A stretch of DNA of 47,920 nt from Pseudoflavonifractor phocaeensis (GTDB lineage: Bacteria > Bacillota > Clostridia > Oscillospirales > Oscillospiraceae), in contig NZ_JADYUM010000019.1 in NCBI RefSeq assembly GCF_021531815.1, positions 1 to 47,920 on the forward strand. The letters run 5' to 3'. Positions 39,755 through 47,920 of this stretch are shown here, piece after piece. Each line of letters starts with the position of its first letter. The first letter of the stretch is position 1. The notes beneath the pieces are model-generated. The model did no database searches, was not told the DNA's origin, and saw nothing but the letters and a program-made list of their open reading frames with translations. The position numbers and the translations under genes were made by a program.

Positions 39755-40834
39755 ATGACTGCTTCACCCCATATCCAATATTTTCTGGGGGCCAATTCCC
39801 CCGCTGGTTTCTATTCCCTTTACCCGGAACTCATCGCCCCCGAGACTGCCCGGGCCATCTATATTTTGAAGGGCGGGCCCGGCTGCGGAAAATCCACCCT
39901 CATGCGCCGGGTGGCCCAGCGCATGGAGGAGGCCGGACTGGAAACGGAATACATCCTCTGCTCCGGGGACCCAGCCTCCCTGGACGCCCTGCTTCTGCCC
40001 CAACTTGGGGCCGCCCTGGTGGACGGTACCGCGCCCCATGTGGTGGAACCCAAATACCCGGGCGTGGTGGAGCGGTATGTAAACATGGGCCAATGTTACG
40101 ACAGCCAGGGGCTAGCCCCGCTGCGGGGAGAGATCATCGACTGCATGGCGGGCTACAAGGGCTGCTACCAGAGGGCCTACCGCTGTCTGGGGGCGGCGGC
40201 TGAGATTTTCGAGGACCAGCGCTCCACCCTACTCACCGACGGTCTGTCGGAAAAGCTGGCCAAGCGGGCACGGGGCATCCTGGACCGGGAACTGCGGAAA
40301 AAGAGGGGGCCGGCCGGGGGGCAGGTCAAGCAGCGGTTTCTGGGGGCTGTGACCCACGCGGGTCCCCTCTGTCTCTTTGAGACGGCCCAGGCCCAGTGCG
40401 GCCGGATCTACGAGCTGGCGGACAGCTGTGGGCTGGCCCACGAGCTTTTGATCCACCTGCTGGCCGGCATCACGGCCCAGGGCTGGGACGTGACCACCTG
40501 TCCCGATCCCATGGCTCCCCAGCGGCTGGCCCATCTGCTGGTTCCCCAGCTGGATCTGGCCTTCCTCACCTCCACCGCGGACCTCCCCTTCCCGGGTACC
40601 CCCTACCGCCGCATCCGGCTGGACGCGGCGGCGGACAAGGAGCTGCTCCGCCACAACCGTCCCCGGCTCCGTTTCGCCAAAAAGGTGTCCTCCGCCCTGA
40701 TGGAGGAGGCCATCTCCTCTCTGGCCCAGGCCAAAGCCATGCACGACGACCTGGAGGCCCTCTATAACCCCTATGTGGACTTTGACCTGGTGGCGGCCAT
40801 GGCGGCAGACCTGTGCGGCGAGATCCTGGCATAG
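39755..40834 (+). CDS. P-loop ATPase of the PRK06851 type
   Basis: A 359-residue protein with a Walker A GGPGCGKST near residue 40 in the context YILKGGPGCGKSTLMRRVA. A second half, from about residue 190 (GAVTHAGPLCLFETA), lacks a clear second P-loop. The pattern matches a clostridial/bacillar family of nucleoside-kinase-like ATPases of unknown function. Start ATG 39755 follows GGGAGGG. It stands alone between the hydrogenase promoter region and a terminator. Confidence 0.8.
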   Translation: MTASPHIQYFLGANSPAGFYSLYPELIAPETARAIYILKGGPGCGKSTLMRRVAQRMEEAGLETEYILCSGDPASLDALLLPQLGAALVDGTAPHVVEPKYPGVVERYVNMGQCYDSQGLAPLRGEIIDCMAGYKGCYQRAYRCLGAAAEIFEDQRSTLLTDGLSEKLAKRARGILDRELRKKRGPAGGQVKQRFLGAVTHAGPLCLFETAQAQCGRIYELADSCGLAHELLIHLLAGITAQGWDVTTCPDPMAPQRLAHLLVPQLDLAFLTSTADLPFPGTPYRRIRLDAAADKELLRHNRPRLRFAKKVSSALMEEAISSLAQAKAMHDDLEALYNPYVDFDLVAAMAADLCGEILA

Positions 40835-40837
40835 AGC

Positions 40838-40868
40838 AACGGGCCCCCGGCGCCGCCGGGAGCCCGTT
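40838..40868. terminator. Bidirectional terminator
   Basis: An interrupted GC-rich stem (AACGGGC.CCCGG against CCGGG.GCCCGTT) between two converging genes. Confidence 0.8.
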
Positions 40869-40876
40869 TGATCCAT

Positions 40877-41779
40877 TCAATTCAAAACCGATCCCAGGTC
40901 CAGATTCCGGTCCACGTTGCCCTGGATGCCCGCCACACTGCCGGTATGGGTATACTGCCACAGGTCAAATCCGTAATAGAAATCCGGCGCGGTATCATAC
41001 TCCGCCAGCCAGAAGGACCAGTCCTTCAACTCCGCCAGGTCATAGACCAGATAGCCCAGTTCCTGGTTGAAATAGATTTGGGGCGTATAACCCGCCTGGC
41101 TGACACGCCGGCAGAAGGCCGCGGCGCACTGGGTCAAGGTCTCTCCGTCCAGGGTATCGGTGCGGGCCTCCTTCCCCGGGGTGATCGGCTCCCAGTCAAA
41201 CGCCACGGGGTAGGCGAGCTCATATCCCTCCAGGGCCTCTAACACGAACTCCGCTTCCTCCTCCGCCTCCCCGGGCGTGATGGCCTGGGAGAAGAAGTAG
41301 ACCCCCACCTCCAGGCCGGCCTCCAAAGCCCCCCGGATGTTCTCCTCAAACCGGCTGTCCATCCAGAGTCCGCCCTCGCTATAGCCCCGATAGCCCAGAC
41401 GGATCATGGCAAAATCCACCCCGTCCGCCGCCACGGCCTCCCAGTCGATCTCCCCCTGGTAAGAGGAGACATCGATGCCCTCTTTGGCCCGCAGGCCGTT
41501 ATGGACATAGGACACCCGCCCGTTTTCATCCGCGGAAAATTCCTCCCGGGCATAGCCGTTCACCGGCACCCCGTCCTTAGCCTTCAGGACCCGGTCCCGG
41601 TAGGTGAAGGTCACCGGCTCGGGATGCAGGACGCGGTACAGCCCCGCCCCGCCGGCGGCCAGCGCCAGCACCAGCACCAGGACCAGGAGGAGCAGCACTC
41701 CCACCCGCCCCCTCTTTTTCGGCGCCAGGCGGCGGGGACTGCTCTTCCCAGTTTGTCGCACATTGTCTCTGTCTCTCAT
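40877..41779 (-). CDS. Membrane-anchored GH25 muramidase (lysozyme-like)
   Basis: ATG 41779 follows GGGAGG. A basic N-terminus (RRLAPKKRGR) and one membrane helix (VGVLLLLVLVLVLALAAGG) anchor a 240-residue exported domain with GH25 motifs: GIDVSSYQGEIDW, DFAMIRLGYRG, GVYFFSQA and VAFDWEPI with the catalytic Asp/Glu pair. It would cut the MurNAc-GlcNAc bond of peptidoglycan, tethered outside the membrane. It lies downstream of metH but a terminator separates them. The fold is clear; the exact role in wall remodelling is inferred. Confidence 0.92.
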   Translation of the reverse strand: MRDRDNVRQTGKSSPRRLAPKKRGRVGVLLLLVLVLVLALAAGGAGLYRVLHPEPVTFTYRDRVLKAKDGVPVNGYAREEFSADENGRVSYVHNGLRAKEGIDVSSYQGEIDWEAVAADGVDFAMIRLGYRGYSEGGLWMDSRFEENIRGALEAGLEVGVYFFSQAITPGEAEEEAEFVLEALEGYELAYPVAFDWEPITPGKEARTDTLDGETLTQCAAAFCRRVSQAGYTPQIYFNQELGYLVYDLAELKDWSFWLAEYDTAPDFYYGFDLWQYTHTGSVAGIQGNVDRNLDLGSVLN

Positions 41780-41874
41780 TCCGTGTCCTCCCGGCAAAGG
41801 CCGCCGCTGTCAGCTCTTGCCGAACATTATACCAGACGCTTTCCTTTCCCGCAACTCGGTCCTGCCGGAAAACA

Positions 41875-41906
41875 GCGGGAGCCCGGGCCGCGGCCCGGAC
41901 TCCCGC
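41875..41906 (-). terminator. Terminator of the metH operon
   Basis: A 15-bp stem with one mismatch (GCGGGAG.CCGGGCC arms) and a 2-base nominal loop, followed on the minus strand by TGTTTTCC. Confidence 0.8.
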
Positions 41907-41916
41907 TTTCCGTATG

Positions 41917-44310
41917 TTACGTTGTTCCGAAGACCCGGCGGGCCACATCCACGCTCTCTTTGGCGTCCTTGGCGTAGAAATCCGCGCCGATCTGGGCGGC
42001 ATACTCGGGGGTGAGCACCGCGCCGCCCACCACGGTCTTGCAGGGGACCTGCTCCCGGTGGAGCAGGGCAATGGTCTCCTCCATGCTTTTCAAGGTGGTG
42101 GTCATCAGGGCGGACAGTCCCACCAGACCGGCCTTGTGCTTCCGCGCGGCCTCCGCCACGGCGGCGGGGTCCACGTCCTTGCCCAGGTCAATGACAGTAT
42201 AGCCGTAGTTTTCCAGCAGCACTTTGACAATATTCTTGCCGATGTCGTGGATGTCTCCCTTGACAGTGGCCAGGACGATGGCCCCCTTGTCCGTCTCCCG
42301 GCCCGGCTGGCCGGAGAGTTTCTCCCGGATCACCTCAAAGGCGGCCTGGGCGGCCCCGGCGGACTGGATCAGCTGGGGCAGAAAGACCCGGCCCGTCTCG
42401 AAATCGGCGCCCACCCGGTCCAGGGCCGGGATCAGGACATTGTCCACAATGTCCATGGGCTCCCGCTCCGCCAACAGCAGGCGGGTAGCCTGTCCCGCCT
42501 CATTTTTCAAGCCTGCCTCCACCAGCTTGCCCAGGTCCCGTACGCCCGCTTCCGCCGGAGCGGGGACAGCGTTCCCGGCGGTGATGGTGGTGGACACCTT
42601 GGCGTCGCCGTAGGCGGCAATGAAGTCCCGTGCGTCCCGGTCGATATTCATCAGCAGGTGGTAGCTGCGGACCGCCGCCATCATGGACTCCAGATTGGGG
42701 TTGATGATGGGCAGGTCCAGGCCGCAGGTCATGGCCATGGTCAGGAAGTTCTGGTTCACCAGAGGCCGGGCGGGCAGGCCGAAGGAGATGTTGGACACTC
42801 CCAACACTGTTTTCAGCCCCAGCTCGGCGTGGACCCGGCGCAGGGCCTCCAAGGTCTGGGAAGCGCCCGCCTGCTCCGCCGACACGGTGAGGGTCAGGCA
42901 GTCAATATACACATCCTCCCGGCGGATGCCGTAGGAGAGGGCCTTGTCCAAAATGCGGCGGGCGATGACCATCCGCTCCTCGGTGGACTTGGGGATGCCG
43001 TTCCGGTCCAGGGTCAGACCCACCACGGCGGCGCCGTACTTCTTCACCAGGGGGAGGATGGCCGTCAGGCTCTCCTCGTCCCCGTTCACCGAGTTGACGA
43101 TGGCTTTGCCGCAGTAGACCCGGAGAGCGCCCTCCAGCACCTTGGGATCGGTGGAGTCCAGCTGGAGGGGGGCGTCGGTGATCCCCTGGATGGCCTTGAC
43201 CACCCGGACCATCATCTCCGCCTCGTCGATCTCCGGCAGACCCACATTCACGTCCAGGATGTCCGCCCCCGCCCCGGTCTGCTCCAGGGCCTGGTTGAGC
43301 ATGTAATCCACGTCCCCACGGCGCAAGGCCTCCTTCATGGCCTTCTTGCCCGTGGGGTTGATTCGCTCACCGATGACCCGCACCCGGTCGATAGGGACGG
43401 TGCAGCTGCCGCTGCACACGGCGGCGGGGACTTTTCGGGGAATATCCCGGATGGTCCGGCCCGCCAGAGCCGCCTTCATCCGGGCGATGTACTCCGGGGT
43501 GGTGCCGCAGCAACCGCCGTACAGCTTGACCCCCAGATCAGCCAGGTCGGCCATGCTCTGGGCAAACTCCTCCGCGGTAATATCGTAGCCGGCCCCTCCG
43601 GGGTCGGGGAGCCCGGCGTTGGGCTTGATGGCGATGGGCAGGGTAGTCCAGCGGGTCAGCTCCTCCACCAGGGGCGGCATCTCCCGGGGGCCCAGGGAAC
43701 AGTTGACGCCGACGGCGTCCGCCCCCATCCCCTCCAGGGTCAGGGCCGCCGAGGCCGGGTCGCAGCCCAGGAAGGTCCGGCCCCGCTCCTCGTAGCTCAT
43801 GGTGGCGATCACAGGCAGGCTGCTGTTCTCCTTCACCGCCAGCAGGGCGGCCCGGACCTCCTGGAGGTCGGTCATGGTCTCGATGACTGCCAGGTCCGCC
43901 CCGGCGGCGGCGCCGGCCAGCACCATCTCCTTGAAAATATCCACCGCTTCCTCAAATTTCAGGATGCCGGTGGGCTCCAGCAGCTGCCCGATGGGGCCCA
44001 GGTCCAGGGCCACCAGGGCCCGTCCCCCCGCCGCCTCCCGGGCCAGCGCCACCGAGGCGGACACCACTTCCGCCGCCGTCTTCCCCGTCCGGCTCAGCTT
44101 CTCTCGGTTGGCCCCGAAGGTGTTGGCATAGATGATCTGGGAGCCGGCCTCCACATAGGCCTGGTGGATCTCCCGCAGCCAGTCGGGGTGTTCCAGAGCC
44201 GCCAGCTCCGGATACTCCCCCAGGGCCAGGCCCTTGGCCTGGAGCATGCTGCCCATACCGCCGTCCAAAAGGATGGGGCCGGACGCCTTTAGCAGTTCAT
44301 GAAATTCCAC
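41917..44310 (-). CDS. metH: B12-dependent methionine synthase lacking the activation domain
   Basis: GTG 44310 is preferred (CAGGTGG just upstream); the frame is open a further 25 codons but inside the preceding gene. The 797-residue protein has a homocysteine-methyltransferase barrel with zinc-binding VNCSLGP and GGCCGTTP, a pterin-binding barrel (ERINPTGKK, about 330-570), the B12 cap and the B12-binding domain with the lower-ligand His in DIHDIGKN (about residue 690). It ends there; the AdoMet-binding reactivation domain of E. coli MetH is missing and is encoded by the overlapping upstream gene. It makes methionine from homocysteine and methyl-tetrahydrofolate. Confidence 0.93.
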   Translation of the reverse strand: MEFHELLKASGPILLDGGMGSMLQAKGLALGEYPELAALEHPDWLREIHQAYVEAGSQIIYANTFGANREKLSRTGKTAAEVVSASVALAREAAGGRALVALDLGPIGQLLEPTGILKFEEAVDIFKEMVLAGAAAGADLAVIETMTDLQEVRAALLAVKENSSLPVIATMSYEERGRTFLGCDPASAALTLEGMGADAVGVNCSLGPREMPPLVEELTRWTTLPIAIKPNAGLPDPGGAGYDITAEEFAQSMADLADLGVKLYGGCCGTTPEYIARMKAALAGRTIRDIPRKVPAAVCSGSCTVPIDRVRVIGERINPTGKKAMKEALRRGDVDYMLNQALEQTGAGADILDVNVGLPEIDEAEMMVRVVKAIQGITDAPLQLDSTDPKVLEGALRVYCGKAIVNSVNGDEESLTAILPLVKKYGAAVVGLTLDRNGIPKSTEERMVIARRILDKALSYGIRREDVYIDCLTLTVSAEQAGASQTLEALRRVHAELGLKTVLGVSNISFGLPARPLVNQNFLTMAMTCGLDLPIINPNLESMMAAVRSYHLLMNIDRDARDFIAAYGDAKVSTTITAGNAVPAPAEAGVRDLGKLVEAGLKNEAGQATRLLLAEREPMDIVDNVLIPALDRVGADFETGRVFLPQLIQSAGAAQAAFEVIREKLSGQPGRETDKGAIVLATVKGDIHDIGKNIVKVLLENYGYTVIDLGKDVDPAAVAEAARKHKAGLVGLSALMTTTLKSMEETIALLHREQVPCKTVVGGAVLTPEYAAQIGADFYAKDAKESVDVARRVFGTT

Positions 44311-44971
44311 AATGTCCACCTGACTTTCGATATTGGCAGCCGCCGTGGGCGGGACAGCCCAGACAGCTGCGGTTTTTTCTCTCAATGGGGCTCTGCGCGA
44401 TCCCCAGAATGGCAGTCACCGATTTTCGGGGCAGCAGGATATTGCTGGCGCTGGCGGTGAGGCCCACCCGGCGGGGGGCGTCCAGCAGGGTCAACAGGTC
44501 TCTTTGGAGGGTAAGGGGCAGGTCCCCGTAACCGGGGCTGTACCGGAAGGGGAAGAAGCAGCCGGGGAACATGGCCTGGAGTTCCAATTCGATCCGGTCG
44601 CAGACCTCCTCCACCGCTGCGGCGGCGGCACAGTCCAGCGCCAGGGCCCGGGCCATATCTCCGCTCTCCGCCCGGCGGATCAGAGCGTCCGCCCCTGCCC
44701 CCAGGGTGGCGCAGAACAGAGCCGCCCGCCCGCAGCCTTCCAAATGGGCCTTCAGATCCTCCCCCGTCAGGAGCAGCCCCCCCATCCGGACGCCCTTCTC
44801 CTCCAAGCCCAGGTCAAAGATCCGGTAGGTCCAGCGCGGGGTGACGGTCCGGAGCACTTGGCCGGCGCAGTCCTCCGCCAGCGCCCGGGTGGACGGATCA
44901 GCCTTGTCCGGCGGACAGCCCATATACCGCAGGATCTCGTCGATATTCAGTTGGGTCAGGGTGATGGGCAT
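44297..44971 (-). CDS. Stand-alone methionine synthase activation-domain protein
   Basis: ATG 44971 follows GAGG. The 224-residue protein resembles the C-terminal activation domain of MetH, with RYSPGYGDLPLTLQRDLLTLLDAPRRVGLTASASNILLPRKSVTAILG matching that domain's AdoMet-binding RxSPGY and PxKSVxAxxG regions (quoted: RYSPGYGD, LPRKSVTAILG). It ends with a Cys-rich tail (CLGCPAHGGCQYRKSGGHC). It would allow reductive remethylation of oxidised cobalamin on MetH. It overlaps metH by 14 bases, so the two are translated together. The Cys tail might bind a metal or cluster, a feature not found in E. coli MetH. Confidence 0.87.
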   Translation of the reverse strand: MPITLTQLNIDEILRYMGCPPDKADPSTRALAEDCAGQVLRTVTPRWTYRIFDLGLEEKGVRMGGLLLTGEDLKAHLEGCGRAALFCATLGAGADALIRRAESGDMARALALDCAAAAAVEEVCDRIELELQAMFPGCFFPFRYSPGYGDLPLTLQRDLLTLLDAPRRVGLTASASNILLPRKSVTAILGIAQSPIERKNRSCLGCPAHGGCQYRKSGGHCGIS

Positions 44972-44980
44972 GGAGAACAC

Positions 44981-45484
44981 CTCGTGATATAAGTGGTAAA
45001 TTGGGGTTTACTGGCCTATGGAACCTAAAACCTATGTTCTATGTGATGTAGGGCAAGGGCTCTGCCCTTGCCTTTTCTGGGTAGGCAAAATACAAGGATA
45101 TGTTTACGCATTTGAGAATTTCGCCTGCGGGCGGGACGGGTGATGGGGATGTTTCGCCCCCGGGCGAGGTACTTTTGTAGAGATACAAAAGTACCCAAAA
45201 AATCTCCGGGGCTTCGGCCCCGGCCCCCAAGGGGCGTCCTACAAAAAAGTCCGCCTCACGTCCGGCGCATATTCCCTGGTTTTGCTGTCCCTCCTTCCGG
45301 GCCTTCGGCCCTGAGTCGAGGGAACTTGGATTGGAACAGCCGCTGAATAATGCGCCTGGGTTTCACAACTGTGCGGCGCGGTCCTTGACCACGATGGCCC
45401 GTCTATTGGATGCAGTTTGATTCATCGGCAGTCCGCATAGGTCAGTCCTACAGAGCGTAAAACTACTACCCCATAACAGAAAAT
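44981..45484. repeat. Gene-free region with several strong hairpins; possible palindromic repeat element
   Basis: No credible gene is seen in these 500 bases. Visible structures are: GGCAAGGGC/GCCCTTGCC (45052-45072) followed by TTTTC; a perfect 12-bp stem GGTACTTTTGTA with GAGA loop (45168-45195); CCGGGGC-TTCG-GCCCCGG (45206-45223); and a nested structure from GGCGCAT (45264) to ATGCGCC (45356) with inner TCCCTC/GAGGGA (45288/45318) and central GGGCC-TTC-GGCCC (45299-45311). It could be a non-autonomous repeat or a structured RNA. From 45357 to 45484 nothing is recognised. Confidence 0.6.
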
Positions 45485-46498
45485 TTACAGCAGCACAACG
45501 CCCGCTTCCTCGCAGGCCTTCACATTGTCCTCGTCCCACAGGGAGGACTGGACCTCGCCGATGTGGGCCTTGCCCAGAAGAAGCATGGACACCCGGGACT
45601 GGCCGATGCCGCCGCCCATGGTGAGGGGCAATTCCCCGTTCAGCAGCATCTTATGGAAGGGCAGCTCCCGGCGGCTGTCGCAGCCGGCCAGGGTAAGCTG
45701 GCGGTCCAGACTCTCCGGGTCCACCCGGATACCCATGGAGGACAGCTCCATGACCTTGCCGTTGACGCTGTCCCATACCAACAGGTCGCCGTTCAGGTTC
45801 CAGTCGTCATAGTCCGGGGCCCGACCGTCGTGGGGCTTGCCAGAGCGCAGCTTGCCGCCGATGCCCATGAGGAAGGTGGTGGGATGTTCCTTGACGAAAG
45901 CGTTCTCCCGCTCTTTGGCCGTCAGGCTGGGGTACAGGTCCTCCAGCTCCTGGGCGGTAATGAACTCAATGTCCGTGGACATCTGGGGCAGCACGGATAG
46001 CTGGGGGAAGACGGTGCGCAGGAAATACTGGGTGTCCGCAAGAGCCCCCACGATGGAGCGCACCGTGTTCTGGAGATAGCCAACGTTCCGGTCCTCCGCC
46101 CGGATCACCTTCTCCCAGTCCCACTGGTCCACATAGGCGGAGTGTAAGTAGTCCAGCTCCTCGTCCCGGCGGATGGCGTTCATATCGGTGTACAGGCCCT
46201 CGCCCACCTGAAACTGGTAGCGCTTCAGGGCCAGACGCTTCCACTTGGCCAGGGAGTGGACCACCTGGGCTGTGTCGTTGACGCCGTTGATGTCGAAGGA
46301 CACCGGGCGCTCCACACCGTTCAAATCGTCGTTCAAACCGGAGGCGGCGGAGACGAACAGGGGGGCGGACACCCGGTGGAGCCGCAGGGCCCCGGCCAGT
46401 TTGTCCTCAAACAGCCGCTTCAGCAGGCCGATGGCCTTTTGGGTCTCGTAAATGGATAACAGGGAGGTATATCCCTGGGGAAGGGAATTCTGGTTCAT
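45485..46498 (-). CDS. asnA: Aspartate-ammonia ligase (asparagine synthetase A)
   Basis: A 337-residue AsnA with the class II aminoacyl-tRNA-synthetase-like fold: VSAPLFVSAASGLNDDLNGVERPVSFDI near the N-terminus (in part APLFVSAASGLNDDLNG), EVDWDWEK-like YVDQWDWEKVI, and GGGIGQSRVSMLLLGKAHIGEVQ as motif 3 (in part GGGIGQSRVSMLLL). It makes asparagine from aspartate, ammonia and ATP. It has its own promoter and the divergent neighbour is the exonuclease III gene. Confidence 0.97.
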   Translation of the reverse strand: MNQNSLPQGYTSLLSIYETQKAIGLLKRLFEDKLAGALRLHRVSAPLFVSAASGLNDDLNGVERPVSFDINGVNDTAQVVHSLAKWKRLALKRYQFQVGEGLYTDMNAIRRDEELDYLHSAYVDQWDWEKVIRAEDRNVGYLQNTVRSIVGALADTQYFLRTVFPQLSVLPQMSTDIEFITAQELEDLYPSLTAKERENAFVKEHPTTFLMGIGGKLRSGKPHDGRAPDYDDWNLNGDLLVWDSVNGKVMELSSMGIRVDPESLDRQLTLAGCDSRRELPFHKMLLNGELPLTMGGGIGQSRVSMLLLGKAHIGEVQSSLWDEDNVKACEEAGVVLL

Positions 46499-46532
46499 GG
46501 CGGATACTCCTTACCTCTTTGATGATTTTAAT

Positions 46533-46561
46533 ATTATATCCAATCGCTGCCGGAATTGCAA
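46533..46561 (-). promoter_or_regulatory. Promoter of asnA
   Basis: On the minus strand: TTGCAA (46561-46556), 17-base spacer, consensus TATAAT (46538-46533). Confidence 0.8.
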
Positions 46562-46568
46562 TCTGTTC

Positions 46569-46598
46569 TTGCCAAGGAGTCTCCGGCCGCATTATAAT
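46569..46598 (+). promoter_or_regulatory. Promoter of the exonuclease III gene
   Basis: TTGCCA (46569-46574), 18-base spacer, consensus TATAAT (46593-46598); back-to-back with the asnA promoter, so the two may interfere. Confidence 0.6.
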
Positions 46599-46671
46599 AA
46601 TGTCTGCTGAATAAACCGCTTTAATAGTCACGATCATTGTTATCCCGGTTTTCCGGGAGGAGGGAACCGCT

Positions 46672-47430
46672 ATGAAACTTATTTCCTGGAACGTCAACGG
46701 CCTGCGGGCCTGTCTGAAAAAGGGATTTCTGGACTTTTACCGGGAACAAGCCCCCGACTTTCTCTGCCTCCAGGAGACGAAAATGGAGCAGGGCCAGGCC
46801 CATGTGGACCTGGAGGACAACTGCCTGGAGTTCTGGAACTCGGCGGAGAAAAAGGGCTACTCCGGCACCGCCGTTTTCACCCCCCGCCAGCCCCTGTCCG
46901 TGGCCTACGGCATGGACCGGGACAAGCACGACCACGAAGGGCGGCTCATCACCCTGGAATATGACTCCTTCTATCTGGTGTGCTGTTACACCCCCAACTC
47001 CCAGGACGGGCTGAAGCGGCTGGACTACCGGATGGAGTGGGAGGACGACCTGCGGGAATACCTCATGTCTCTGGACAAGGTGAAGCCGGTGATCTACTGC
47101 GGGGACCTGAACGTAGCCCACCAGGAGATCGACCTGAAAAATCCCAAGACCAACCGGATGAACGCCGGCTTCTCCGACCAGGAACGGGAGAAAATGACCG
47201 TTCTGCTGTCCTCCGGCTTCACCGACACCTTCCGCTACCTCTACCCCGACGCCACCGGCATCTACTCCTGGTGGTCCTACCGGTTCAACGCCCGGAAGAA
47301 CAACGCGGGATGGCGCATCGACTATTTCATCGTCTCCGACCGCCTGCGGGACAAGATCAAACGGGCCGAGATCCTCACCGCCGTGGAGGGCTCCGACCAC
47401 TGCCCCGTCCTGCTGGAGCTGGACATTTGA
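46672..47430 (+). CDS. exoA: Exodeoxyribonuclease III / AP endonuclease
   Basis: A 252-residue protein of the exonuclease-endonuclease-phosphatase family: MKLISWNVNGLRA, LCLQETK, GDLNVAHQEIDL, WWSYRFNARKNNAGWRIDYFIVS (in part GWRIDYFIVS) and the final GSDHCPVLLEL. All catalytic residues are present. It cleaves DNA at abasic sites in base-excision repair. The start follows GGGAGGAGGG. The Nudix gene follows 47 bases later, possibly co-transcribed. Confidence 0.97.
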   Translation: MKLISWNVNGLRACLKKGFLDFYREQAPDFLCLQETKMEQGQAHVDLEDNCLEFWNSAEKKGYSGTAVFTPRQPLSVAYGMDRDKHDHEGRLITLEYDSFYLVCCYTPNSQDGLKRLDYRMEWEDDLREYLMSLDKVKPVIYCGDLNVAHQEIDLKNPKTNRMNAGFSDQEREKMTVLLSSGFTDTFRYLYPDATGIYSWWSYRFNARKNNAGWRIDYFIVSDRLRDKIKRAEILTAVEGSDHCPVLLELDI

Positions 47431-47477
47431 CCTGATCCGTACCCATACCGAATCATAGAGAGAAAAGAGTGCTTCCC

Positions 47478-47920
47478 ATGGAATTTCAATACTGCCCCCG
47501 CTGCGGGAGCAAGGCCGTCCCCCGGGAGATCGGGGACGAGGGGCTGGTCCCCTGGTGCGAGACCTGCAAGCGCCCCCTGTTCCCCATGTTTTCTACCTGT
47601 ATTATCGCTCTTGCGGTGGACGAGGCGGGCAACGTGGCCCTGCTGCGCCAGGGGTACATCTCCGCCCGGTACCACGTTCTGGTTTCCGGCTACATGAAGC
47701 CCGGCGAGTCCGCCGAGGAGTGCGCCGCCCGGGAAATTTACGAGGAGCTTGGCTTGTCCGTGTCCAGGCTGGCCATCACGGGCACCTACTGGTTCGAAAA
47801 GAAGGACATGCTGATGATCGGCTTTGCCGCCCGGGTCCACCGCCGGGATTTCCAACTGTCCGACGAGGTGGACCAGGCCGTGTGGGTCCCGCCCCATGAG
47901 GCCCTCTCCCTCCTCCATCC
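47478..47920 (+). CDS. Nudix hydrolase with N-terminal zinc ribbon; truncated by window end
   Basis: ATG 47478 opens a frame still open at the right edge (147 codons visible). It starts with a zinc ribbon, CPRCGSKAV...CETCKRPL, then a Nudix domain whose box reads GYMKPGESAEECAAREIYEELG. The zinc ribbon plus Nudix order is that of NADH pyrophosphatases (NudC-like), though the region before the ribbon is much shorter than in E. coli NudC. It may clear damaged or surplus nucleotides alongside the upstream DNA-repair gene. Confidence 0.9.
   Translation, partial: MEFQYCPRCGSKAVPREIGDEGLVPWCETCKRPLFPMFSTCIIALAVDEAGNVALLRQGYISARYHVLVSGYMKPGESAEECAAREIYEELGLSVSRLAITGTYWFEKKDMLMIGFAARVHRRDFQLSDEVDQAVWVPPHEALSLLH

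Noticed and set aside
37930-40203. A 757-codon plus-strand frame over the hydrogenase and part of the ATPase gene
   Set aside because: Shadow frame of the hydrogenase; no ribosome site or domains.
41914-44292. A 792-codon plus-strand frame antisense to metH
   Set aside because: Complementary to a clear MetH with all motifs; the translated product is Gly/His/Gln-rich and without recognisable domains.
44972-45050. A cobalamin or SAM riboswitch upstream of the metH operon
   Set aside because: No B12-box or kink-turn-like pattern could be seen on the minus strand; the nearby hairpins do not match those folds.
1-47920. tRNA, rRNA, CRISPR arrays, transposases, integrases, phage genes
   Set aside because: None were found on reading both strands; intergenic repeats are hairpins rather than spaced direct repeats.

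Overview
The window looks like a chromosomal segment of a GC-rich, anaerobic, gut-type Firmicute, most likely Oscillospiraceae (Flavonifractor/Pseudoflavonifractor/Oscillibacter-like). The grounds are: high GC with strong Shine-Dalgarno sites and TTGACA/TATAAT promoters; an L27 with the Firmicutes FFAHKKG processing extension next to its Prp protease; a DUF1934(YwiB)-argS pair; a small 2[4Fe-4S] ferredoxin; a group-B-like [FeFe] hydrogenase; and a split B12 methionine synthase. This placement is inference; no marker rRNA lies in the window. No tRNA, rRNA, CRISPR, insertion sequence or phage gene was seen.

Region 1 (1-7237) is the end of a tightly coupled operon: an SDR thioester-reductase domain running in from the left edge (probably the C-terminus of an NRPS), a 7TM-PAS histidine kinase, a REC-HD-GYP response regulator, a stand-alone acyl-CoA/ACP ligase, a discrete acyl carrier protein and an Sfp-type phosphopantetheinyl transferase, closed by a terminator. 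The biosynthetic parts suggest an N-acyl peptide aldehyde (or alcohol/imine). The unusual point is a complete two-component pathway with a predicted c-di-GMP phosphodiesterase output inside the biosynthetic operon. This is the best candidate for an undescribed system.

Region 2 (7238-10750) carries a duplicated DUF1538 membrane protein with a double PII-like regulator, then a DUF624 membrane protein and a cluster of perfect hairpins.

Region 3 (10754-22900) is a sialic acid/amino-sugar island. Divergent from a palindrome-bearing promoter region are an atypical ROK-like kinase plus SGNH hydrolase (minus strand) and an N-acylglucosamine 2-epimerase plus RpiR regulator (plus strand). A strong promoter then drives a sugar-binding lipoprotein, two ABC permeases, nanA, nagB and nagA; an MsmX-like ATPase follows with its own promoter. 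No nanE is seen, so the inferred route is Neu5Ac to ManNAc to GlcNAc (2-epimerase) to GlcNAc-6-P (ROK-like kinase) to fructose-6-P.

Region 4 (22900-34700) is mostly housekeeping: ClpC, ferredoxin, hemolysin-III protein, Obg with rplU-prp-rpmA and a PPC-domain gene, Nudix, argS with DUF1934, and several small unknowns. Region 5 (34700-41800) holds a zinc ABC transporter (znuABC), a small membrane peptide behind an unusual inverted repeat, the hydrogenase, a P-loop ATPase and a GH25 muramidase. Region 6 (41900-47920) has methionine synthase with a separate activation-domain protein, a 500-base gene-free stretch full of hairpins, asnA, exonuclease III and a truncated Nudix gene at the right edge.
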